DNA of 64,000 nt from Scylla paramamosain (Eukaryota > Arthropoda > Malacostraca > Decapoda > Portunidae), in the NCBI RefSeq assembly GCF_035594125.1, contig NC_087185.1, forward strand, positions 10,990,501 to 11,054,500. The letters run 5' to 3'. Each line of letters opens with the position of its first letter. Position 1 is the stretch's first letter. Positions 11,554 through 25,336 of this stretch are shown in pieces. The notes under the pieces are model-generated. The model did not search any database. It was not told where the DNA came from and saw only the letters and a program-made list of their open reading frames with translations. Position numbers and translations under genes: made by a program.

Positions 11554-14500
11554 ATTTGTGGGTTTTACCTTTTTCATACTTAACGAACATAAAAAAACTC
11601 ATAATACACGTTTCTCGTGACGTCCTTTTATTTTCCAAATATAGGGTTTCTTCCATGTATTTTAGCTTTTTTTTTATAGGTAACATGATGAAAAACACTC
11701 AAAATACATGTTTTTTGTAATGTTATTCTGTTTCTCCATAAAGGGTGTTTTCCATGCTTTTTAGGGTTTTGGTATGTAAGGAGCTCAAAAACACTTAAAG
11801 GCAAGTTATTGGTAAAAGTTCGTTTTATTCCCATGTAATGTGATTGCCGTGCATTTTACTGCTTTATTGCCTATCACGCTCAAAAACTTTTTGGTAATGT
11901 CATTTTTTTCCACATAAAGCTAGTTTCGCATGCAATTTGGGGTTTTGGTAACTATGAATGTGAAAAGCACTCAAAATACATGCATTTGGTAAAGTTTTTC
12001 TGTATTCTTAATTAAGAGTGTTATTCCTGAGTTTCAGCATTTTGGTATCTAAAAAAATTCTTTATATACACGAGTTTTTGCGTTTTTTGCCTTGTGGTTC
12101 TTGTGAAACTATAAAACACTCATTATACACATTTCTCGTAATGTCTTTATGTATCCCAATATAGAGTGCTTTCGCATTTTCGCATTTTTGAAGGTAAGAA
12201 GTTCAAAAACATTAAAAATATACCTTTTTGGTAATATTATTCTATTTCTTCATATTCGTTGGTTTGCATCCGGTTTAGCGTTTTTCTACGTAAAACACTT
12301 AAAAGACAATTTTTTCAGTAATTTTGTGATGGATTCCCATTTTGAGTGACTTCCATATTATTTATCGTTTTGGTGCCTAACATGCTGAAAAACACTCAAA
12401 AGACAGGTTTCTGGTAAAATCGTTTAATTTCTTTGGATGCACTTTAGGCTTTGGTACATAACAGTCCGAGAAAGAAGATAAAATTAACTTTTTTTCATAA
12501 TGTTCTTTTTTCACATAATTTCCCAGAATTTTTCCAGAATTTTGGCATCTCGTTACCTATGAAGATGAATAACAAAAAAAAAATTGCTATTTTTTTTATT
12601 TATTTATTTTTTCACTATAAAGAGTGTTATTTGTGGATTTTAGCTTTTTGGTACTTAAAGAACTTATAAACACTCATAATACACGTTTCTCGCTATGTTC
12701 TTTCGTTTCTCAAACATAAGGTTCTTTGCATGTACGAGTACTTAAGCGCTTTTATAGGTAACATGATCAAAAACACTCAAAATACACGTTTTTGGTAATG
12801 TTATGATGTCTCTCCATATAGGGTGTTTTGCTTGCTTTTTTTTTAGCGTTTTGGTATATGAGGAGCTCAAAAACACTTAAAGGCAAGTTCTTGGTAAAAG
12901 TTGGTTTTATTCCCATGTAATGTGATTGCCCTGTTTTTCATTGCTTTATTGCCTATCATGCTAAAAAAAAAAAAAAAAACACTTAAAAGACACTTTTCTG
13001 GTAATGTCATTTTTTTCCCACATAAAGCTACTTTCACATGCAATTTGGGGTTTTGGTAACTAGGAATGTGAAAAAACACTCAAAATACACGCATTTGATA
13101 AGGTTGTTCTGTTTCTCAATTAAAAGTGTTATTCAGGAGTTTCAGCATTTTGGTATCTAAGAAACTTCTCCATATATACGAGTTTTTTGCGTTTTTTGCC
13201 TTGTGGTTCGTCAGAATCTATAAAACACTCATTACACACATTTCTCGTAATGTCCTTTTGTTAACCAATATAGAGAGCTTTGCATCCATTTTCGCGTTTC
13301 TTGTAAGTAAAGAGCCCAAAAACACTCAAAATGTACCTTTTTGGTAATGTTATTATATTTCTTCATATTGGTTGGTTTGCATCCGTTTTAGCGTTTTTCT
13401 ACGTAAAACACGGAAAAGACACGTTTTCAGTAATTTTGTTTTGGATTCCCACATAGAATGACTTCCATATTATTTGTTTTGGTGACTAACATGCTGAAAA
13501 ACACTCACAACACAGGTTTCTCGTAAAGTCATTTAATTTCCTCATATAGTTAGCTTTCCAAGCACTTTAAGGTTTGGTACATAAGTCTGAAAAAAAGCTA
13601 AAATTAACTTTTTTGATAATGTTCTTTTTTCACATAATTTCCCTGAATTTTGCCAGAATTTTAGCATCTCGGTACCTATGAAGAAGAAAAAAAAATCCAA
13701 TTTTTTAAATTAATTAATTAATTATTTTTTTCTCTCTATAAAGAGGTTTTAGCTTTTTGGTACTTATGGAACTTAAAAACACTCATAATACACGTTTCTC
13801 GTAATGTCCTTTCTTTTCCCAGACATAGGGTTCTTTGCATGTATTTAAGCGTTTTTAGAGGTAACATAATCAAAAACACTGAAAATACATGTTTTTGGTA
13901 ATGTTAATATGTTTCTCCATAATTGGTGTTTTCCATGCGTTTTAGCGTTTTGGTATATAATGGGCTCAAAAACACTTAAAGGCAAGTTCTTGGTAAAAGT
14001 TGGTTTTATTCTCATGTAATATGATTGCCCTCCTTTTTAGTGCTTTATTGCCTAACACGCTCAAAAACACTCAAAAGACACTTTTCTAGTAATGTCATTT
14101 TTTTTGCCACATAAACCTAGTGTCGCATGGAATTTGGGGTTTTGGTAACTAAGAATGTGAAAAACACTCAAAAATACACGAATTTAGTAAGGTTGTTCTG
14201 CTTCTCAATTAAGAGTGTTATTCAGGAGTTTCAGCATTTTGGTATCTAAGAAACTTCTCCATATACACGAGTTTTTGCGTTTTTTTTGCCTTGTGGTTCT
14301 TGTGAAACTATAAAATACTCATTATACACGTTTCTCGTAATGTCTTTTTGTTTCCTTATATAGACTGCTTTGCATCCATTTTCGCGTTTTTTTTTTTTTT
14401 TTTGATAACTAGCTGAAAAACACTTAAAAAATACCTTTTTGGTAATGTTATTCTTTTTCTTCATATTGGTTGGTTTGCATCCGTTTTAGCGTTTTTCTAC

Positions 14501-15640
14501 GTAAAACACTGAAAAAACACGTTTCCAGTAATTTTGTTTTGGATTCCCATATAGAGTGACTTCCATATCATTTATCGTTTTGGTGCCTAACATGCTGAAA
14601 AACACTCAAAAGACAGGTTTCTGGTAAAGTCGTTTAATTTCCCCATATGCTTTGCATGCACTTTAGGGTTTGGTACATAAGAGTCCGAAAAAAAAAAGCT
14701 AAAATAAACTTTTTTTAATAATGTTCTTTCTTCACATAATTTACCTGAATTTTGCCAGAATTTTTGCATATCGGTACCTATGAAAATGAATAACAAAAAA
14801 AAAATCCTATTTTTTTTATTTATTTATTTTTTCTCTATAAAGAGTGTTTTTTGTGGGTTTTAGCTTTATGGTACTTAAAGAACTTAAAAAAACACTCATA
14901 ATACACGTTTCTAGAAATGTTCTTTCGTTTCCCAAACATAAGGTTCTTTGCATGTACTTAAGCGCTTTTATAGGTAACATGATGAAAAACACTCAAAATA
15001 AATATATGTTTTTGGTAATGTTATTCTGTTTCTTCATAAAGGGTGTTTTGCATGCGTTTTAGCATTTTGGTATATAAGGAGCTCAAAAACAATTAAATGC
15101 AATTTCTTGGTAAAAGTTGGTTTTATTCCCATGTAATGTGATTGCCCTGCTTTTTAGTGCATTATTGCCTATCATGCTAAAAAAAAAAAATAAAAAAACT
15201 TAAAAGACACTTTTCTGATAATGTCAATTTTTTCCTACATAAAGCTACTTTCACATGCAATTTTTTGGTTTTGGTAACTAAGAATGTGAAAAACACTCAA
15301 AATACACGCATTTGGCAAGGTTGTTCTGTTTCTCAATTAAGAGTGTTATTCAGGAGTTTCAGCATTTTGGTATCTCCATATATACGAGTTTTTGCGTTTT
15401 TTTCCTTGTGGTTCTTGAGAATCTATAAAACACTCGTTATACACGTTTCTCATAATGTCCTTTTGTTAACCAATATAGAGAGGTTTGCATCCATTTTCGT
15501 GTTTTTTGTAAGTAAAAAGCTCAAAAACACTAAAAATATACCTTTTTGGTAATCTTATTCTATTTATTGATATTGGTTGGTTTGCATCCTTTTTAGCGTT
15601 TTTCTACGTAAAACAAGGAAAAGACATTATGTGGGAAAAA
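11544..15640 (+). repeat. Satellite block, forward, 1.1 kb HOR array
   Basis: HOR unit starts are 11538, 12613, 13734 and 14833, with lengths of 1075, 1121 and 1099 bp and the same monomer order as at 4612-8055. Up to 14982 it is the second copy of that block. From 14983 to 15640 it continues normally through X5 to X5'. It stops inside the X1' monomer (GGAAAAGACATTATG) at the palindrome centred on 15639. No gene is seen. Confidence 0.9.
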
Positions 15641-15648
15641 TTCCCACA
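15630..15648. other. Palindromic orientation-switch junction (forward to reverse)
   Basis: TGTGGGAA - AAA - TTCCCACA is a perfect 8 bp inverted repeat with a 3 bp centre. Forward HOR monomers stop on the left. A short T-rich stretch with GCGTTTTTTGC follows, then minus-strand HOR monomers begin (CGGACTGTTATGTACCAAACC). Confidence 0.8.
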
Positions 15649-17060
15649 TTTTTTGCGTTTTTTGCTTTTTTTTTACCTTTTTTTTCGGACTGTTATGTAC
15701 CAAACCCTAAAGTGCATGCAAAGCCATCTGTATAGGGAAATTAAATGACTTTACAAGAAAACTGTCTTTTGAGTGTTTTTCAGCATGCTAGACACCAAAA
15801 CGATAAATAATATGGAAGTCACTGTATATGGGAATCCAAAACAAAAATAATGAAAACGTGTCTTTTCAGTGTTTTACGTAGAAAAACGCTAAAACGGATG
15901 CAAACCAACCAATATGAAAAAATACAATAACATTACCAAAAAGGTATATTTTAAGTGTTTTTGAGCTTGTTACCAACAAAAAAAAAAAAAAAAACGCGAA
16001 AATGGATGCAAAGCACTCTATATTGGGAAAGAAAAGACATTACGAGAAACGTGTATAATGAGTGTTCTATAGTTTCACAAGAACCACAAGGCAAAAAACG
16101 CAAAATCTCGTGTATATGGAGAAGTTTCTTAGATACCAAAATGCTGAAACTCCTGAACAAAACTCTTAATTGAGAAACAGAACAACCTTACCAAATGCGT
16201 GTATTTTGAGTGTTTTTCACATTCTTGGTTACCAAAACCCCAAATTGCAAGTGAAACTAGCTTTATGTGAAAAAAAAGACATTTCCAGAAAAATGTCTTT
16301 TAAGGGTTTTTGAACGTGTTAAGCAATTAAGCACTAAAAAGCAGGGCAATCACATTACATAGGAATAAAACCAACTTTTACCAAGAACTTGCCTTTAAGT
16401 GTTTTTGACCTCCTTACATACCAAGACGCTAAAACACATGCAAAACACCCTTTATGGAGAAACAGATTAACATTACCAAAAACATGTATTTTGAGTATTT
16501 TTGATCATGTTATCTATAAAAACGCTTAAATACATGCAAAGAACCCTATGTTTGGGAAACGAAAGGACATTACGAGAAACGTGTATTATGAGTGTTATTA
16601 AGTTCCTTAAGTACCAAAAAGCTAAAAATGCGTGTATTTTGAGTGTTTTTCACATTCTTAGTTACCAAAACCCCAAATTGCATTCGACATTACCAAAATA
16701 GTGTCTTTTGAGTGTTTTTGAGCGTGTTAGGCAATAAATCACTAAAAAGGAGAGCAATCACATTACATGGGAATAAAACCAACTTTTAACAAGAACTTGC
16801 CTCTAAGTGTTTTTGAGCTCGTTATATACCAAAACGCTAAAACGCATGCAAAACACCCCTTATGGAGAAACAGAATAACATTACCAAAAACATGTATTTT
16901 GAGTGTTTTTGATTATGTTACCTATAAAAACACTAATTAAATACATGCAAAGAACCCTATGTTTTGAAAATGAAAGGAAGTTACGAGAAACATGTAATAT
17001 GAGTTTTTTTTTTAAGTTCGTTATGTATGAAAAAGCTAAAACCCACAAATAACACTCTTT
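15641..17060 (-). repeat. Satellite block, reverse, HOR type with an internal rearrangement
   Basis: About 1.4 kb of minus-strand HOR sequence: X2' (CCTAAAGTGCATGCAAAG), X1', X5', X4', half-X3, X3, X2, X1, X5 and X4, followed by part of a second unit. Near 16628 the sequence passes from the half-X3/X4 joint (CTTAAGTACCAAAAAGCTAAAA) straight into the X3 start (ATGCGTGTATTTTGAGTG). A stretch of the unit is therefore missing. An X2 monomer is also shortened near 16680 (AATTGCATTCGACATTACC). From about 16640 to 17060 it matches the reverse complement of 42390-42850. Confidence 0.82.
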
Positions 17061-17070
17061 ATAAAGTGTT
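17051..17070. other. Palindromic orientation-switch junction, inverted copy
   Basis: AACACT - CTTTATAA - AGTGTT. This is the reverse-complement version of the 4602/11534/42382 junction. Left of it is TTTTTT-AAGTTCGTTATGTATG, the complement of the TTTTTCATATATAACGAAC variant seen after the other copies. The HOR side is here on the left and the five-mer side on the right. Confidence 0.8.
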
Positions 17071-20000
17071 TTCTTACCTAACAATGTGAAAAACACTCAA
17101 AAAGCACATTTTTGTAATCTTGTTCTTTTCTCTGTATAGTGCCCTTCAAATAGGTCAAATAGGTCTTGGTACCTTAGAAATAAAAAAAAAAAAACACTCA
17201 TAATAAAAGTTTCTTCTAATGTCTTTTCGTTTCTCCTTGCAAAGTATTTTGCATGCATTTATGTTTCTTTTTATATGTAAAAAGAAAAAAAAATGTTTAT
17301 GGTAATAAAGGGTGTTTTGCATACATCTCAGCGTTATGGTACGTAAGTAGCTGAAAATACCCAAAAGATAAATTTTTGGTTGTGTTGTTCTTTCATATAG
17401 GTAGCTTTCCATGCTTTTTATAACTTTAGTACCTACCACGTTCATCAACACTCAAAAGACATATTTCTTGAAATGTCGTTTCATTTTCCCATAGATGGTG
17501 CTCTGGAGGCATTTTGACGTTTTGGTACATAAAATTGTGAAAAACACTCAAAATAAACGTTTTTGGTAATGTTCTGTTTCTCCATATACAGTCGCACTAA
17601 ATAGTTTTCGCGTTTGGTACCTAAGACCCTCAAAAACACTAATAATACGTCTTTCTCGTAATGTCCTTTATTTTATCCATATTGTGTGATTTCCATGCAT
17701 TTTGGCGTTTTGTTGCGTAACAATGTGAAAAAAAAAAACTCAAAATATACGTTTTTGGTAATGTTCTTCTGTTTCTTCATATATAATGTTATACATGCGT
17801 TTATGCATTTTGCTACCTAAGAATCTCAAAACACTGATAAATGAAGAAATGAAGTGTCTTTTTATTTCTTTTCCTATCACCATTTAGGATACTTTGCATG
17901 CATTTTTGCGTTATTTTTTATACGTAAGAAGCTAAAAAAATCAAAATACACGTTTCTGGTAATGTTATTCTTTTTCTCCATAAAATGTGCTTTGCATGCA
18001 TTTTAGCGTTTTGGTACGTAAGTAGCTGTAAAAACTCTCAAAAGACACGCTTTTAGTAATGTTTTGCTTTTCCAAATAGGGAGCTTTTGTTGCTTTTTAG
18101 CGTTTTGGTATCTAGTATTGTTGTGTTTCTCCAAAGAGAGTATTATTCATGCATTTTCGCGTTTTGGTACCTGAGAAACTCAAAAACGCTCTTAATATAA
18201 GTTTCTCATAATGTCTTTGGTTACTTTTTTTTTTTTTGCGTAACAAGCTCAAAACATTGAAAATACATGCTTTTTTTGGTAATGTTATTCAGTTTTTCCA
18301 AAAAAAAGCGTTTTGGAAGCGTTTAAGTGTTTTTGTATATAAGTAGCTCATAAGCACTGAAAAGAAAAGTTTTTGTAATCTTTTGTTTTCTCCTATAGGG
18401 TGCTTTCCTTGGTTTTTAGCTTCTTGGTACCTAACACGCTCATAAACACTGAAAGAACATGTTTCTGGAAATGTTTCCTTTCCCCATATAGTATGCTTTG
18501 CATGCATTTTCGCGTTGCGGTACCTAATAACGTGAAAAAAAGCCTTAAAACACAAGGGTTGGTTAATCTTGTTCTGTTTCTCCATATAGAGTATTATTCA
18601 TACGTTTTAGTATTCTGGTACCTATGAAGCTCAATACCACTCAAAATATATGTTTCTTTTAATGTTTTCTTTTCCCCTTTTAGGGTTATTTGCATGTATT
18701 TTATCGTTTTTGTACGTAACAGGCGCAAAATCTCTCAAAATACATGTTTTTGGTAAAGCTGTTGAGTTTCTCCATAAAGTGTGTTTTGCAACCGTTGTAG
18801 GGTTTGGTACGTAAGTAGCTCAAGACAATGTTTTCCCATTTACGGTATTTTCCATGCTTTTTAAGAGCTTTTTCTGCCTAACACACTCATAAACTCTCAA
18901 AAGACATGTTTCTGGAAATGTCGTTTATTTTCCCAATATCAGGTGCTTTGCATGCATTTTGGCGTTTTGATACCTACCAACACTAAATACACTAAAAATA
19001 CACGTTTTCTCCATACAGAATGCAAATCATACGTTTTATTGTTTTGGTACCTAATAAGCTAAAAAATAAGGTAATACTGGTTTCTCTTAATGTCTTTTCG
19101 TTTTCTTATATAGGGTACATTATATGCATTTTGACGCTTTTGTACATAACAAGCTCAAAATTTGCTGAAAATGCTCGTTTTTGGTAATGTTTTATGTTTC
19201 TGCAGGAAGGGTGTTTTGCATGTTTTATCGTTGTGGTACATTATATATTTAAAAACTTCCAAACACGTGAAAAGTCACTTTGTTGGTTATTTCTTTTTCC
19301 CTTCCAACATAGTGCTCTTTTCATACTTCTTAGTGTTTTGGTGCCTAACACGTAGAAACACTCTCAAAAGAGGTCTTTGCATGTATTTTTGCGCTTTGGT
19401 ACCTAATAATATGAAAACCACTCAAAATATATATTTTCATTCGTGTTGTTTTGTTTCTCCATATAAAATACTATTAAGGTGTCTTTGTGTTTAGTACCTA
19501 AAAAGCTGAAAAGCTCTCATAATACACGTTTCTCGAAATGTTTTTGTTTCCCGGCATAGGGAACTTTGCATACATTTCGGCGTTATTCTACTTACATACC
19601 TCAAAAACACTGAAAATATATTTTTTTTGTATTGTTATTTTGTTTCTCCATAAAGCGTGTTTTGCGTCTGTTCAAGCGTTTTGATATAGAAGTAGCTCAA
19701 AAAACACTAAAAAAAATACTATTTTTTTTGTAATTTTGTTTTCTACTCCCATATAGGATGGTTTTCATTTTTTTGCTTTCCGTTTTGGTGCCTAACACGC
19801 TTATAAACACTCAAAAATTCACGTTTCTGGAAATTTCGTTTCGTTTCTCCCATAGATTGCATGAATTTCGACGTTTTGATACATAACATTGTGAAAACAC
19901 TTAAAATACACGTTTTTAGTAATGTTGCTCTGTTACTCCATATAAAGTGGTATTCATGCATTTTCGTATTTTTCAACCTAATAAGGTGTAAAACACTTAT

Positions 20001-20660
20001 AATATACGTTTCTCGTAATGTCTTTTTGTTTCCCCATATTGGGAACTTTACATGAATTTTGAATTTTTTTACGTAATTAGCTTAAAAAATAAAAAATACA
20101 CGTTTTCTTGTTTCTCCATAAAAGATGTTTTGCATGCGCCTTTGCGTTTTAGCATGTAAGTAGCTTAAAACAATGAAAAGACTTTTTAGTAATGTATGGT
20201 TCTTTCCTTGCTTTTTAGCATTTTGGTACCTAATACGCTTACAAACACTGAAAAGACACGTTTCTAGAAGTGTCGTATTTTCCCTCATATATGATGCTTT
20301 GCATGCATTTTAGCGTTTTTGTTTCTCCATATAGAGTGGTATTCACTCCCTTTAGCGTTTTGGTACCTAATAAGTTGAAAACACTCATACTTCACGTTTC
20401 TCGTAATGTACTTTCGTGTCCATATATAGTGCACTTTGTATGCATTTTGGCACTTTTGTACGTGACAAGCTTAAGAATAAAATGAAATACTAGTTTCTGG
20501 TAAGGTTATTTGTTTTTGCCATGAAGGGTATTTTGCAAGCATTTCAGCGTTTTTGTACGTTAGTAGCTGAAAAATACCCCCAAAAATACGTTTTTTGGGA
20601 ATGTTGTTTTTTGCTTTTCCAGTATAGGGAAGTTTTCATGCTTTTTACCGTTTTGTAGTT
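17061..20660 (+). repeat. Satellite block, forward, five-mer type (inverted copy of the reverse blocks)
   Basis: Forward monomers in X1-X5 order. The block is the reverse complement of 38728-42390, and less closely of 829-4611. Landmarks such as the combination of TTTTTGGTTGTGTTG with CATACATCTCAGCGTTATGG (17312-17400), CTTCTAATGTC (17213) and CCGTTGTAGGGTTTGG (18793) all have complementary partners there. No coding gene or insertion is seen. Apparent ORFs are mirror images of those in the other copies. Confidence 0.9.
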
Positions 20661-21979
20661 AACAAGTTCATATACACATATACATGGAAAAAAAAAAAAA
20701 CTACTTTGCCAAAAACGTGTTTTTTGAGTTTTTTTTTTCAGTTTCTTACGTACCAAGAAGGTAAAATGGATGAAATCACACTTTATGGAAAAACAGAATA
20801 ATATCACCAAAAAGAATTCATTTGAGAGTTTTTGAGCTTGTTAGGAAGAAAAACGCCATAATGTATGCAAAGTATTCTATATGAAGAATGAAAAAGACAT
20901 TACGAGAAACGTGTATTATGAGTAAATTTGAGCTTCTTAGGTAGCAAAATGTGAAAACGCATGAATAGCACTCTGTATGGATAAACATAACAACATTACC
21001 AAAAAACGTGTATTTTGAGTGTTTTTTCATATTGTTAGGTGCCAAAACGCCAAAATGTATGGAAGCCAACTAACTAACAAACGAAACTAAATTTAATGAA
21101 ACGTGTCTTTTGAATGTTTATGAATCTGCTATGTGCCAAAATGCTAAAAAGCATGGAAAGATCACCATATGGGAATAAAAAACATTATCAAAAACATGTT
21201 TTCAATCTTTTTGAGTTTCTTACCTACCAAAACGCTAATACGTTTGCAAAACACTTTTTATGGAGAAACAGAATAAAACTGCCAAAAACAAGTATTTTAT
21301 GTATTTATGAGCTTGTTACATAAAAAACGCAAAAATGCATGCAAAGTAACCTTTATGAGGAAATGAAACGATGTTTCCAGAAACGTGTCTTTGGAGTGTT
21401 TAGACACTAAATCGATATAAAGCTTGGAAATCACTTGATTTGAACAACAAAACAAAACTAAGGAAAACGTGTCTTTTAAGTGTTTTTGAGCTTATTACAT
21501 ACCAAAAACCTAAGCCGCATGCAAAAAAAAAAAAATAAACAAATCGTTATCAAGAAACATATTACCAAAAACTTGTAATTGGAGTGTATTTCTCATTGTT
21601 AAGTACACATGCAAAGCATGCGAAAGGAAACTAGTTTTCTAGAAAGGTGTCTTTTGAGTGTTTATCAGTGTTCTTGCTCCAAAACGATGAAAAGCATGGA
21701 AATCACACTGTAATGGAAAACAAAACATTAACAAAAATGTCTCTTTTCAGTATTTTTGATCAACTTAGGTATCAGAACGCTAAAACGCATGCAAAACACC
21801 CTTGATGGAGAAACAAAATAACATTACGAAAAACAAGTTTTTTTTATTGTTTTTTTTTTAGGCTGTTACGTGAAAAACGTCAAAATACATTCCAAGTACC
21901 CTATTTGGCTAAATGAAAAAAAAAATATTACGAGAAAGGTTTTTTTTACTTCTTAGATAACAAACCGCTAAAAGGCATC
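20661..21979 (-). repeat. Satellite block, reverse, five-mer type
   Basis: Minus-strand monomers. This block is the reverse complement of about 37385-38727, including GCATGCGAAAGGAAACTAG at 21617, whose complement is at 37737. The forward-to-reverse change lies at about 20658-20690, where GTTAAC (20658-20663) and a TATACACATATAC string sit inside an X1 monomer. This is the mirror of the change at 38709-38734. It ends at a weak inverted repeat, AAAAG at 21970 and CTTTT at 21982. Confidence 0.87.
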
Positions 21980-24900
21980 CACTTTTGCGTTTTTTGTAAG
22001 TAAAAAGCTCAAAAACATTCAAAATATACCTTTTTGGTAATCTTATTCTATTTCTACATATTGGTTGGTTTGCATCCGTTTTAGCTTTTTTCTACGTAAA
22101 ACACGAAAAAGACGCGTTTTCAGTAATTTTGTTTTGGATTCTCATATAGAATGACTTCCATATTATTTATTGTTTTGGTGACTAACATGCTGAAAAACAC
22201 TCAAATCACAACTTTCTAGTAAAGTCGTTTAATTTTCCCATATAGTTGGCTTTGCATGCACTTTAAGGTTTTAAGGTTTTAAGGTCCGAAAAAAAAGTTA
22301 AAATTAACTTTTTTGATAATGTTCTTTTTTCACATAATTTCCCTGAATTTTGCCAGAATTTTGGCATCTCGGTACCTATGAAGAAGAAAACCCCCCCAAA
22401 AAATCCTATTATTTTTATTTTTTTTCTTTATAAAGAGGTTTTAGCTTTTTGGTACTTATGGAACTTAAAAACACTCATAATACACGTTTCTCGTAATGTC
22501 CTTTCGTTTCCCAGACATAGGGTTCTTTGCATGTATTTAAGCTTTTTTAGAGATAACATGATCAAAAACATTCAAAATACATGTTTTTGGTAATGTTAAT
22601 CTGTTTCTCCATAAAGGGTGTTTTGCATGCGTTTTAGCGATTTGGTATATAAGGAGCTCAAAAACACTTAAAGGCAAGTTCTTGGTAAAAGTTGGTTTTA
22701 TTCCCATGTAATATGATTGCCCTCCTTTTTAGTGCTTTATTGCTTAACACGCTCAAAAACACTCAAAAGACACTTTTCTGGTAATGTAATTTTTCTTCCC
22801 ACATAAAGCTAGTTTCGCATGCATTTTGGGGTTTTGGTAACTAAGAATGTGAAAACACTCAAAATACACGCATTTAGTAAGGTTATTCTGTTTTTTAATT
22901 AAAAGTGTTATTCATTAGTTTCAGCATTTTGGTATCTAAGAAACATCTCCATATACACGAGTTTTTGTGTTTTTTGCCTTGTGGTTCTTGTGAAACTATA
23001 AAACACTCATTATACACGTTTCTCGTAATGTTTCCCAATATAGAGTGATTTGCATCCATTTTCGCGTTTTTTTTTTTTTTGTTGGTAACAAGCTCAATAA
23101 TACTTAAAATATACCTTTTTGGTAATGTTATTCTTTTTCTTCATATTGGTTGGTTTGCATCCGTTTTAGCGTTTTTCTAAGTAAAACACTGAAAAGACGT
23201 TTTCAGTAATTTTGTTTTGGATTCCCATATAGATTGACTTCCATATTATTTATCGTTTTGGTGCTTAACATAATGAAAAACACTCAGAAGACAGTTTTCT
23301 TGTCAAGTCGTTTAATTTCCTCATATAGGTGGCTTTGCATGCACTTTAGGGTTTGGTACATGACAGTCCGGAAAAAAAACCTAAAATTAACTTTTTCGAT
23401 AATGTTCTTTTATCCACGTAATTTCCCAAAATTTTAACAGAATTTTGGTGGCATCTCGGTACCTATGAAGATGAATAACAAAAAAAAAAATGCTATTTTT
23501 TTTATTTATTTTCTTATTTTTTTTTTTTTTGTGGGGGGTTTCTTTATAAAGAGTGTTATTTGTGGGTTTTAGATCTTTGGTACTTAAGTAACTTAAAAAC
23601 ACTTATAATACACGTTTCTCGTAATGTCCTTTCGTTTCCCAAACATAGGGTTCTTTGCATGTATTTAAGCGTTTTTATAGGTAACATGATCAAAGGCACT
23701 AGAAATATGTGTTTTTGGTAATGTTATTCTGTTTCTCCATAAAGAGTGTTTTGTATTCGTTTTAGCGTTTGGTATGTAAGGAGCTCAAAAACATTTAACG
23801 GCAAGTTCTTGGTAAAAGTCGGTTTTTATTAACATGTAATGTGGTTGTTCTTCTTTTTAGTAATTTATTGCCTAACACGCTCAAAAACAATGAAAACACA
23901 CTTCTCTTGTAATATAATTTTTTCCCCACATATTGCTAGTTTCGCATGCAATTTCGGGTTTTGGTAACTAAGAATGTGAAAAACACTCAAAATACACGCA
24001 TTTGGTAAGGTTGTTCTGTGTCTCAATCAAGAGTGTTATTCATGAGTTTCAGCATTTTGGTATCTAAGAAACTTTTGACTTGTGAAACTATAAAACTCTA
24101 ATTATACACGTTTCTTGTAATGTCCTTTTGTTTCCCAATATAGAGTGCTTTGCATCCATTTTCGCGTTTTTTATAGGGAACAGGCTCAAAAACACTAAAA
24201 ATATACCTTTTTGGTATTGGTTTGTTTGCATCCGTTTTAGTTTTTTTTTTCTACGTAAAACACTGAAAAGATAAATTTTTAGTAATGTTGTTTTCGATTC
24301 CCATATAGAGTGACTTCCATATTATTTATTGTTTCGATGCCTAACATGCTGAAAAACACTCAAACGACAGATTTCTGGTAAAGTCGTTTAATTTCCCCAT
24401 ATAGGTGGCTTTGGATGCAATTTAGGGTTTTTTACATAACGGTCCGAAAAAAGCTAAAATAACTTTTTTGATAATTTTCTTTTTTCCACATAATTTCCCT
24501 GAATTTTACCAGAATTTTGGCATCTCGGTACCTATGAAGAAGACTAACAAAAAAAAAATTACTTTTTTTTTTGTCTCTATAAAGAGTGTTGTTATTTGTG
24601 GGTTCTAGCTTTTTGGTACTTAAGGAACTTAATAACACTCATAATACACGTTTCTCGTAGTGTCCTTTCGTTTCCCAAACATAGGGTTCTTTGCATGTAT
24701 TTAAGCGTTTTTATAGGTAACATGATGAAAAATACTCAAAATACATGTTTTTGGTAATGTTATTCTGTTCTCCATAAAGGGTGTTTTGCATGCGTTTTAG
24801 CGTTTTGGTATGTAAGGAGGTCAAAAACACTTAAAGGCAAGTTCTTGGTAAAAGTTGGTTTTATTCCTATGTAATGTGATTGCCCTGTTTTTTAGTGCTT

Positions 24901-25235
24901 TATTGCCTAACACGTTCAAAAACCCTTAAAAGACACTTTTCTGGAAATGTCTTTTTTTTTTCACATAAAGCTAGTTTCACATGCAATTTGGGGTTTTGGT
25001 AACCAAGAATGTGAAAAACACTCAAAATACACGCATTTGGTAAGGTTGTTCTGTTTCTCAATTAAGAGTTTTATTCATGAGTTTCAGCGTTTTGGTATCT
25101 AAGAATCTGAAAAACACTCATAACGCACGTTTCTCGTAATGTCCATTTTTTTTACTCATTTAGGGTGCTTTGCATGCATTTTGGCATTTTTTTTCACGTA
25201 ATAGCTGAAAAACACTGAAAATACATCCTTTTGGT
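21980..25235 (+). repeat. Satellite block, forward, 1.1 kb HOR array leading into a retrotransposon
   Basis: It begins with X4' (CACTTTTGCGTTTTTTGTAAG) fused to the preceding reverse block. HOR unit starts are 22426, 23542 and 24575, with lengths of 1116 and 1033 bp. The X2' monomer near 22262 carries a private triplication of TTAAGGTT. After 25000 the half-X3 is skipped (GGTATCTAAGAATCTG) and ordinary X4 and X5 monomers follow. The X5 monomer is cut after CTTTTGGTAAT by the retrotransposon. The same course, with the same variants, precedes the second retrotransposon copy at 47358-49094. Confidence 0.88.
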
Positions 25236-25336
25236 AATAAGAATATAAGAACATAAGAAATATGTAAATCTGCAAAAAGGCATCAGGCCTACACATGGCA
25301 GTACTTGTATGAAATATGCCTACCTATTTCCACCTA
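25236..25336 (-). repeat. CR1-like 3' UTR and octamer tail, copy 1
   Basis: On the minus strand the UTR contains CTGCCATGTGTAGGCCTGAT and ends TTCTTATG-TTCTTATA-TTCTTATT, three imperfect octamers abutting satellite GGTAAT. Such terminal octamers are typical recognition or slippage tails of CR1-clade elements. The tail is at 25236-25260. Confidence 0.8.

Larger units (their letters stand above)
8056..14982. repeat. Tandem segmental duplication, copy 2 (~6.92 kb)
   Basis: This unit is collinear with 1111-8055. At 8056-8059 the bases ATGA belong both to the end of the preceding unit (GGTAACATGAT at 14973-14983 in this copy) and to the start of the next (CAGTATGAGTG at 1108). The duplication joint therefore shows 4 bp of microhomology. 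At 14983 copy 2 carries on into normal forward HOR sequence instead of starting another copy. Confidence 0.87.
16640..21979 (-). repeat. Inverted segmental copy (~5.3 kb) of 37385-42850
   Basis: Read on the minus strand from 21979 to 16640, this interval follows 37385 to 42850 base by base apart from substitutions and run-length indels. It includes two orientation changes and the palindromic junction. The pair is separated by ~15.4 kb and could in principle fold back over more than 5 kb. Divergence has not been computed. Confidence 0.85.

Noticed and set aside
22262..22284. Telomere-like repeat TTAAGGTT x3.
   Set aside because: It is three copies only, does not match TTAGGG or TTAGG, and replaces the usual CTTTAAGGTTTGG of one monomer. 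It is a local slippage.
25236..25336. Assignment of the host to a particular animal group from the retrotransposon 3' UTR (GTAGGCCTGAT and TTCTTATG octamers).
   Set aside because: Similar 3' ends came to mind for several aquatic animal groups, but I cannot verify any match without a database, so the host is left unnamed.
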